Assembly (NCBI RefSeq): GCF_025950235.1
Contig: NZ_JAPDDT010000008.1
Span: 248,001 to 312,000, forward strand
Source: Luteolibacter arcticus
Lineage (GTDB): Bacteria > Verrucomicrobiota > Verrucomicrobiia > Verrucomicrobiales > Akkermansiaceae
DNA length: 64,000 nt
Direction: 5' to 3'
Shown one piece after another: positions 55,971-62,900 of this stretch (positions are counted from its first letter, which is position 1; the number at the start of each line of letters is the position of its first letter). The position numbers and the translations under genes are program-made. The notes beneath the pieces are model-generated. The model saw only the letters and a program-made list of their open reading frames with translations, made no database searches and was not told the DNA's origin.

Positions 55971-56092
55971 TGCCGACAAGGGGCGACGAGATGAATGGCC
56001 GGCGAGCTACCATTGCTCCACTCCGCCCAAAGGCGGAGGCGGGAATCGAACCCGCGACCTCCGGCGTGATGTAGTCTCGTCTGCATTCGGCA
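55971..56092 (-). ncRNA. Y-RNA-like unit 4, complete permuted tRNA (Gly-like)
   Basis: The outer stem TGCCGA/TCGGCA and inner stem GACGAGA/TCTCGTC enclose a module with full tRNA geometry. The acceptor GGCGGAG/CTCCGCC (7 bp) is closed by TTTG. It has a 2-nt joint, D arm GAGC-AATGGTA-GCTC, one base, anticodon stem CCGGC/GCCGG, five-base variable loop AGGTC, and T arm GCGGG-TTCGATT-CCCGC. Only the anticodon loop is opened, and it joins the Y stem. Confidence 0.85.
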
Positions 56093-56108
56093 AGAGAGGG
56101 TGTGTCGG

Positions 56109-56193
56109 CACGGCGGCGAGGTGAGGTGAGACGTCGGGCGTGTCACAGCCCAATGTAGTTTGTAGACATGTAGTCCCACCGGCATCCGCCGTG
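56109..56193 (-). ncRNA. Y-RNA-like unit 3, short module
   Basis: The outer stem CACGGCGG/CCGCCGTG (8 bp) and inner stem GGTGGGAC/GTCTCACC carry GGATGCC...GACTACA on one side and CACCTCGCC on the other. The module is short, with GGGC-TGTGACAC-GCCC as the clearest hairpin. It is not tRNA-like. Confidence 0.65.
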
Positions 56194-56212
56194 ACGACAG
56201 AATTTTCAGGAA

Positions 56213-56235
56213 GGCTTGCGGCAGATGCCGCAGCC
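56213..56235. repeat. REP-like hairpin between units 2 and 3
   Basis: TGCGGC-AGAT-GCCGCA sits inside GGCT...GCC. The AGATGCC-GC core and the following CCACGATC recur near unit 1. Confidence 0.5.
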
Positions 56236-56248
56236 ACGATCAAGCGAG

Positions 56249-56339
56249 GCCGGCACGGTGGCGAGGATTCGGGAGACAGCGAGCTTGAGAGGCTCGAACG
56301 TTTTGAGCGTGTAGTCTCCCTGGCATCCACCGCGCCGGC
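56249..56339 (-). ncRNA. Y-RNA-like unit 2, short module
   Basis: The outer stem GCCGGCGCGGTGG/CCACCGTGCCGGC is 13 bp with one G-T pair, and the inner stem GGGAGAC/GTCTCCC is perfect. The strands carry GGATGCC...GACTACA and ATCCTCGCC. The module has one clear hairpin, CGAGC-CTCTCAA-GCTCG. Confidence 0.68.
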
Positions 56340-56354
56340 GGATTGTTAGAGGCT

Positions 56355-56375
56355 GTGGCTAGATGCCGCAGCCAC
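56355..56375. repeat. REP-like hairpin between units 1 and 2
   Basis: GTGGCT and AGCCAC pair around AGATGCCGC; the sequence resembles the hairpins at 56,213 and 56,507. Confidence 0.5.
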
Positions 56376-56387
56376 GGTCGAGGCGAG

Positions 56388-56470
56388 GCCGGCGCGGCGG
56401 CGAGGAAAGCGAAGACGGTCGTGCCATGAGCAATGGAGTTGTAGTCTTCACCGGCATCCGCCGCGCCGGC
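56388..56470 (-). ncRNA. Y-RNA-like unit 1, short module
   Basis: The outer stem GCCGGCGCGGCGG/CCGCCGCGCCGGC is a perfect 13 bp, and the inner stem GTGAAGAC/GTCTTCGC includes a G-T pair. The strands carry GGATGCC...GACTACA and TCCTCGCC. The module is a short hairpin, CCAT-TGCTC-ATGG. It is the first unit after rsr. Confidence 0.68.
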
Positions 56471-56480
56471 AGATCAGGCT

Positions 56481-56525
56481 CGGGAGCGAGACGCTCCCGC
56501 AACGGACTGGGGCAAGATGCCCCAG
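56481..56525. repeat. Two REP-like hairpins between rsr and unit 1
   Basis: CGGGAGC-GAGAC-GCTCCCG (56,481-56,499) and CTGGGGC-AAGAT-GCCCCAG (56,507-56,525) fill the spacer just after the rsr stop. They could slow RNA decay or stop part of the transcription between rsr and the array. Confidence 0.55.
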
Positions 56526-56531
56526 CTACGG

Positions 56532-58106
56532 TCATGCGAGTTTCATGCGTTCTGTTAGAGGCTGGAGTTCGATCTCGCTGATCCAGTGATCGGTTCCATC
56601 GGCCCCGGCCGCGAAGGCGGCGATAAGGTCGAAGACGGAGTCACTGAAGCCGCCGATATTGAGGATGTCCTTGCGGTCCGGCGCCTGCGCGGTGGTGTTT
56701 GGCACCAGATCGATGCAGACGAGACGGGCCTTCGGGTTACGGGTCTTGAGCTTCTCCCACTCGACCATCATGGCGGTTCCACGATTGGCCCGCGGGTCGG
56801 CCCAGGATTCATTGTCGGAAACGAAGACCACCAGATCGGGGGCCGCCTTTTCCGTGTTGAGCAGCCGCAGCGGGGCCGAGCAGTTGGTCGCGCCCGGTGG
56901 CAGGCTCGACAGCTTGGTCGCATTGGTCATGACGGTATCGCGCGGGTTGAGTTCCAGTGAGACGACGTCTTCCTTGAACGGGATGATCCGGGCGTTCCGG
57001 TTCTTCCGCAGGAAGGCGGCGGCCACTAGGCCGGCGACATCGACGCAGCGCACGACCGAGCTGGCACCCGGCCGGTAGCCGGTCACCGGACCGTGCATCG
57101 AGCCGGAGACGTCAGCGCAGACGACGACCGATCCGTTGATTTCCGGCACGTTCGAGATCGCAACTTCCATTGCGTCCTGAAGAGCCTCCCGGAGCACTCC
57201 CGGCACCGCCTTGTCCGCATTCAAAAACGCGACCAGAAGCTGATAGGGGAACACCCGGGCGCGCCGGACTTGCTCGGGATCGGCCAGCCGTGCGGCCAGC
57301 TTTTCCGTCATGCCGCCGAACTTGAACACACCGTGACGGGCAAAGGTGTTCAGGTTCATGCGGGTGGTTTGCCACGACGCGTTTCCGGCGATCATCGACC
57401 ACTCCCGGTCTCCGAGATCGAGGGCGGTGAGCATCTGGAACGGCACGTCGGGGACCTCGCCTTCCTTGGAAAGCTTCCATGCCTCGTAGGCACGCAAGGT
57501 TTCGGGAAGGGCGGCGGCGTCGAAGGGCTTGCCGACCAGCCAGGCGTAGAAGGCCTCGCGGGTGGCATCGGCCGGACGCGGGTGGACCATCTTCACGACA
57601 TCCGCCAGCGAGGGATCGTTGCCGATCGTCGCGTTGACGAGCTGACGTTCGTTGGCCCGCTCGAGCCACTGGCGGACGAGCCGCTTTGGCGCGGAGCCGA
57701 GGGACTTCCGCCCGGTGACGCCGGAGCGCAGGATCTGCACGAAGTTCCGGAGCATCTTCCCGTTGTCGATGACTTGCGGGAAGATTTCGGCGAGCCGGTC
57801 GAGGTCGCGGGTGGCAAGCACCGCGCAGAGCAAGGCCGGCATGTCCTTCATGAAGCCCTTGCGCCGGGCGTAGAGGGCGGTCTGTGCGAGGAAATCGACG
57901 TCCACCTGGCGGGCCAGCTCGAGCACGCGGTCGAGCTGGGTTTCGGCAGTGGCGTAGTAGGTGCGGGTGAGGCACCCGGTAGCCGCGAGTCGTGCGAGGG
58001 TGGCCTTTGGCGACAACTCGTAGGCCGGGGCGCCCGCGTCATTGCGGACGGTGGCCGCGGGCACCAGTGCGCCGCGGATCGCTTGGAAGAGGTTCTTATT
58101 CGCCAT
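56532..58106 (-). CDS. rsr: Ro60-like TROVE/vWA RNA-binding protein
   Basis: This 524-residue protein has a TROVE HEAT-repeat ring (about 1-320), with LARLAATGCLTRTYYATAETQL and MLRNFVQILRSG, then a vWA domain with the MIDAS motif DVSGSM (332-337). This is the domain order of bacterial Rsr and animal Ro60, which bind Y RNAs on the outer surface and pass misfolded RNA ends through the ring. The gene is first in the operon, with a -24/-12 promoter ~40-55 nt upstream of its start, and is followed directly by the Y-RNA array. The Y-RNA stems presumably bind this protein. Confidence 0.95.
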   Translation of the reverse strand: MANKNLFQAIRGALVPAATVRNDAGAPAYELSPKATLARLAATGCLTRTYYATAETQLDRVLELARQVDVDFLAQTALYARRKGFMKDMPALLCAVLATRDLDRLAEIFPQVIDNGKMLRNFVQILRSGVTGRKSLGSAPKRLVRQWLERANERQLVNATIGNDPSLADVVKMVHPRPADATREAFYAWLVGKPFDAAALPETLRAYEAWKLSKEGEVPDVPFQMLTALDLGDREWSMIAGNASWQTTRMNLNTFARHGVFKFGGMTEKLAARLADPEQVRRARVFPYQLLVAFLNADKAVPGVLREALQDAMEVAISNVPEINGSVVVCADVSGSMHGPVTGYRPGASSVVRCVDVAGLVAAAFLRKNRNARIIPFKEDVVSLELNPRDTVMTNATKLSSLPPGATNCSAPLRLLNTEKAAPDLVVFVSDNESWADPRANRGTAMMVEWEKLKTRNPKARLVCIDLVPNTTAQAPDRKDILNIGGFSDSVFDLIAAFAAGADGTDHWISEIELQPLTERMKLA

Positions 58107-58146
58107 TTTGGTTATCCGGGGGTTGTGCCGGATGAGAAGAGGTATG

Positions 58147-58162
58147 GCAGGGGGTGTGCCAA
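58147..58162 (-). promoter_or_regulatory. Sigma-54 (-24/-12) promoter of the rsr operon
   Basis: The minus strand reads TTGGCACACCCCCTGC. The GG and GC dinucleotides are separated by exactly 10 nt, as required for sigma-54. It lies 41 nt before the rsr start. Divergent rtcR encodes the matching activator. An RtcR binding site should lie between 58,165 and 58,310; CGCT-AGAA-AGCG near 58,278 is a weak candidate. Confidence 0.8.
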
Positions 58163-58315
58163 CGTGAGACGTGGGATGGTGGATTGGAGATGGAAGGTGT
58201 TGGAATACAGCGGATAAGAAATTTTGGTAGAGTTTTTCGGGGGCTTTGGCTCCGGGTTGGAGTGAGGGGTGAAATCGCTAGAAAGCGCGTGCTTTATCTG
58301 AATGGATAGGATTGG

Positions 58316-59917
58316 ATGGGGAGCGTGAAACGCGTGGTCATTGGTTTGCTTGGAACGAAGCTCGATGGAGGGGTCGAGCCGAACCGCTGGGACGGCTGGC
58401 GGCCGAGCGTGTCGTTGTTCCAGCATGAGGAGCTGCTGTTTGACCGCTTCGAGCTCCTGGCGGAGCAGCAGTTCTCCCATCTCCAGAACCGGGTCGCCGA
58501 GGATGTCCGGCTGGTCTCGCCGGAGACGGAGGTCCGCCGGCACGTCGTCGATTTCGGCAAGGACCCGTGGGACCTCGCCGCGGTGTATGGCGCGCTCCAC
58601 GAGTGGGCGCGCGATTACACCTTCGATCCGGAGCGGGAGGAATACTGGGTGCACATCACGACCGGCACGCACATCGCGCAGATCTCGTTTTTCCTGCTGG
58701 TGGAGGCGGGCTATGTGCCGGCGAAGCTGATCCAGACCTCGCCGCGCTCCATCCAGCGGTCGTCCGATCCGGCCGGGCGCTATGCGGTGATCGACCTCGA
58801 TCTATCAAAGTACGACGCGCTTAGTACCCGCTTCGCCCGCGATGCGGTGGAGACGACGGCTTTCCTGAAGAGCGGGATCGCGACCCGCAATGCCGGCTTC
58901 AACCGGCTGATCGACCGGATCGAACAGGTGGCGCTGCGCTCGCAGGCGCCGATGCTGCTCTGCGGTCCGACCGGGGCGGGCAAGTCCCAGCTCGCCCGGC
59001 GCATCTTCGAACTGCGCAAGCAGCGCGGCGGCCTGCGCGGCAGCTTCGTGGAAATGAACTGCGCCACGCTGCGGGGCGACACGGCGGCCTCGGCGTTGTT
59101 CGGCCACGTGCGGGGCTCCTTCACCGGGGCGCAGAAGGACCGGCCGGGCCTGCTCCGTGAAGCTGACGGCGGCCTGCTCTTCCTCGATGAGATCGGCGAA
59201 CTCGGTCCGGACGAGCAGGCGATGCTGCTGCGTGCGCTGGAGGACAAGACCTTCTTGCCGGTCGGTTCCGACAAGCCGGTGAGCAGCGACTTCCAGCTCA
59301 TCGCCGGGACCAACCGCGATCTGCGCGAGTCGGTGGTGAGCGGTCGCTTCCGCGAGGATCTGTTAGCGCGGATTCATCTATGGACCTTCGAGCTGCCGGC
59401 GCTGAAGCAGCGGCGGGAAGACATCGCGCCGAATCTGGAGTTCGAGCTGGAGCGCTTCGCCCGCGCGAATGGCAAGCAGGCCAGCTTCAACAAGGAGGCG
59501 CGCCAGGCGTTCCTGAAGTTCGCCGAGGCCGCCGATACGCTGTGGAGCGGGAACTTCCGCGATCTCAATGCCGCGATCACCCGCATGGCGACCCTTGCGC
59601 CACGCGGGCGCATCCGGGTGGAGGAGGTGGATGAGGAAATTGCGCGCCTGCGGGAAAGCTGGAAGCGGCCGGGAAGTACGGCGGACGCCGTAGATTGTAT
59701 TTCCCTGGAGGGATTGCTGGATGACGAGATCGACCCTTTCGATCGCATGCAGCTCGCCCATGTCGTGGCCATCTGCCGGAAGTCGCGGACGCTTTCGGAG
59801 GCGGGGCGCGAATTGTTCTCGGTGTCGCGCAAGAAGCGGGCGGTGACCAATGACGCGGATCGCTTGAAGAAATACCTCGCGAAGTTCGGTCTCGATTTCG
59901 AGCGGTGCCGTGCTTGA
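58316..59917 (+). CDS. rtcR: RtcR: CARF-domain sigma-54 activator of RNA repair
   Basis: This 533-residue regulator starts RVVIGLLGTKLDGG, as RtcR proteins do, and has a CARF-type domain (about 1-180) with HITTGTH (113-119) at the ligand pocket. A central AAA+ domain follows: Walker A GPTGAGKS (217-224), GSFTGA (267-272) for contact with sigma-54, and LLFLDEIGEL as Walker B. The C-terminus has a short helical DNA-binding segment. RtcR of E. coli and Salmonella is known to respond to RNA damage products; binding of cyclic-phosphate RNA ends is thought to release repression. It is divergent from rsr. An alternative start is the GTG at 58,325. Confidence 0.94.
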   Translation: MGSVKRVVIGLLGTKLDGGVEPNRWDGWRPSVSLFQHEELLFDRFELLAEQQFSHLQNRVAEDVRLVSPETEVRRHVVDFGKDPWDLAAVYGALHEWARDYTFDPEREEYWVHITTGTHIAQISFFLLVEAGYVPAKLIQTSPRSIQRSSDPAGRYAVIDLDLSKYDALSTRFARDAVETTAFLKSGIATRNAGFNRLIDRIEQVALRSQAPMLLCGPTGAGKSQLARRIFELRKQRGGLRGSFVEMNCATLRGDTAASALFGHVRGSFTGAQKDRPGLLREADGGLLFLDEIGELGPDEQAMLLRALEDKTFLPVGSDKPVSSDFQLIAGTNRDLRESVVSGRFREDLLARIHLWTFELPALKQRREDIAPNLEFELERFARANGKQASFNKEARQAFLKFAEAADTLWSGNFRDLNAAITRMATLAPRGRIRVEEVDEEIARLRESWKRPGSTADAVDCISLEGLLDDEIDPFDRMQLAHVVAICRKSRTLSEAGRELFSVSRKKRAVTNDADRLKKYLAKFGLDFERCRA

Positions 59918-59932
59918 GGCGAGCCGCACCGC

Positions 59933-62900
59933 TCATGTGTGAAGCATCTGCTGGCCGAACACGATCACCCACGCGAGTGCGACAAACACGAGCCCCAGCG
60001 CAACCTTCACCGCAAACGTGTGCTTGGTCTGGAAGGCGATCAGTGCATTGCTGGTCATGCCGGTGAAGGCGAGGCCGAAGATCACGATCAGCGGCACGAT
60101 GAAGGCGAGATTGTAAGCGAGGAGCCACGCAACGGCATCCATTCGTCCCTGTTGGATGTGATAGATGATCGGCGCATAGACCTGGCCGGTGCAAGCGAGT
60201 TCCAGGAAGGAGATGGCCAGGCCGGCGAAGAAGGCACCCGCCACGAAGCGCCGCGCGCGGGCACCCGTGCGGATGACACCTCGGATGCGGTCCTTGAGGA
60301 AGCCGGGGAGCTGGAGCGACATCTCATCGATCTTGCCGGCGCGTGCCTTCAAGGCATCGCGGAATGACAGGAAGGCGGCGACCAATGCGAGCCCGCCGAA
60401 GATCCAGTCCAGCCATGGCTTGATGCCGGCGATGCGGTCGGTCATCTGCGCCAACACCTTGTGTAGCACCAGTCCGGCGAGGAAGTAGGCCAGGAACACG
60501 GCGATGATGAACGCCGCGCCGACCATCAGCATCTCGCGCGGCGTGCGCCGTGCGATCTGGAGGTAGGAGAGGAAGAATATGATGGTGGCGAATGCGCACG
60601 GGTTGATCCCGTCGATGAGGCCGGCGGCGAGAACGACCGGCAAGGTCAACGCTTTGAAGCGCTCCTGCACCACCTCCTGCGCGGCGGCGATTTCCGGTCG
60701 CGCAATCACGCTCCACGAGTCGTCCTGGGTCTTCGACATGGTGGCGGAGAGCAGGCCGCCAAGTGCCTGTGGCACGATGTCCTCACGGACCAGAAAGCCG
60801 GTCTGGCTGAAGATCGCGGGAGCGATCGTGTGCTTGTTAGAGGGAACCTGGAAGCGCGAGCACAAGGCCTGGTTGAGCACGGTGCCGTCGGTCTCGTTGA
60901 TGTTGTGCTTCTCCACCTGCAGCAGGGGGAAGTCGGCTTTCACCGTTTCTAACAACTGGCTCGCCTTCTCGCACTCGGCGCAGCCGGGCTTGAAGAAGTA
61001 CACGACCTTGAGCGATTCGCGTGCGGGCTTTTCCTCGCTGTCGTCTTCCGCCACGGCGGTTTGCTGCGGTGCGGCGGCAACCGCTTCGGCACCGGCGACC
61101 AGGGCGGCGAAGCTGGCGAATCCGCCTCCCTCTTCCTTCGGCGCGAGGCGGGCGATGATCGTCTGCATCCGCTCCGAATTGATCGTGGAGGTGTCGAGCG
61201 CCGCCGCGATCGGGGCCAGACCGGGGCCGATGCGGCTCGAGTTCTCTCCCATCCAGTCGGCGATGCGGTAGGAAGCCGCAGTCTCCTCAGGCTGGCGGGA
61301 GATCAGACCGGCGAAGGCTTCGGCATCGATGGTCTGGCCGTGGGAGAGCAGCGCGAACAGCGACTCGAAGCGAACGTTCTCGTCGGGATCGGTGGCAGCC
61401 ATCTTCTCCAGCGCCGACTTGGCTTCGGGGGTGAGGCGACGCGAGGTCCGCTCGGAATACCAGGAGCTGTCGCGCACCGCGCGGGTATCGTCGAAGCGGT
61501 GCATCCACGCCGAGTCCATGCGCCCGCTGACCTCGGCCAGGACGGCCCGCACCTGGGGGGAGGGGTCGCCCGCGAGCGTGGCGAGATTCTGTCGGAAAAC
61601 GGCGGCACCGGTCGTGCCCATGGCGTGCCACGCGGCGCGGCGGACCCAGCGGTCGGACGAGCCTTTCGCCAGCGCGAGCACCGGCTCGGCGGCGGAGGCC
61701 GGGAAATTCTGACGCAGGGAGATGAGCGCGAGCACCTGCAAGGGATGGCTCGCCTTGTCATCGCGGAGCACGGACAGCGCCCAAGCCCGCAAGGTGGGGA
61801 CCATCTTGTTTTCGCGGGCCACGGACTCGAAGTGATACGAGTAGATCTCCTGCGGCTGGAGCTTGGCACCGGGTGCGGCGAGTTCCTCTAGCAGCATCGA
61901 GAGGAAGGCAGGGGCGTTCTCGTTCGACAGCGTCGATCCGGCTGCCGCACCGCGGATCTCTTCGATCGGGTCGCGCAGGAGCAGACGGAGGAGGTCCAGG
62001 GCTTCCTTGCGCGTGGGATTGTAGAGCTGCTCGGCGATGGCGGCGCGTTGGGCAGTCGAAAGCTGGGGCAAACGCGAGACGAGCACGCCGAGGCCGCCGG
62101 GATCGCCGGCACGCGCGAGGCAGAGGGCGGCGCGGAAGGATGATTCGCTGGTTTCAGCGGCGATCCCGTTGAGCGCCTTCATGAGCTCCGCCTGGGCACC
62201 GGGGATGACCTGCACGGCGGGGGCGGGAGCCGCCGCCTGCTGCCCGGCCGCTTTCAAGAAAGCATCGTAGAGTGGGTCGAGCGCGGTCTTCTCGCCATCG
62301 CTGCCGACCAGTCTCAGAGCCTGCTGAAGCGTGGGGTCGGGTTGCTTGCCCGACACCGGCGGCAGGGCGAGGCGATCGAGGGCGGCGGCGCGTTTCTCCG
62401 GGCTGTTAGAGCGGAGGGCGGACACCAGCACGCTCGCGACTTCATTGGTCTTCACGCGATCGGCATCGGCGGAAAGGAAGCGGATGGCCGCGCAGGAGAC
62501 GTCCAGGTCGGGATCGTTCGCGAAGCGGATGACGATGTCCGAGAGATCCGAGTCCGCTTCAGCGGCGCGGATGGCAGCGAGGCGGGCATCCGGCGGATAG
62601 GCCGAAAGCTTCTCGATCATCGCTGCGTCGGGCTCCTTGCTGAGTGCCGCATAGCCTTCGAGCACCGGACCGACCATGCCGGGGTCGGAAAGGAACATCT
62701 CCTTGAGCTTCTCGGCCGCGCCTTCGGCACCGAGGGCCGCGGCGGCCTTGATCGCGCTGAAGCGGACAAACTCGTCGGGATCGGATAGCAGCTCGACGCA
62801 GCGCGGCTTGGCCTCCATGACCTTGCGGCCGGCGACGAATTCGAGAGCGGCGGTGCGGACGCGCCAGCGGGGATCGGAGAGCGCCTTGAGGATTGCCTGG

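Noticed and set aside
54950..56060. Conventional tRNA genes, suggested by TTCGA-type T loops and AGCTCAGT-type D arms
   Set aside because: T arms precede D arms and the acceptor strands face each other across 4-6 nt, so no normal-order cloverleaf forms; the parts fit permuted modules within Y-type stems.
55838..56349. Plus-strand small open frames across the array
   Set aside because: They read through the antisense of the RNA stems, have no protein-like motifs and overlap structured RNA.
54940..56460. CRISPR array, suggested by repeated tgtagtc-like words
   Set aside because: The repeated word is only ~7 nt, spacing varies widely, and the units have internal base pairing that explains the repetition.
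58316..59917. CARF domain as a sign of CRISPR type III signalling
   Set aside because: The protein has the RtcR layout with AAA+ and GSFTGA and sits beside rsr/rtcBA; no cas gene is present.
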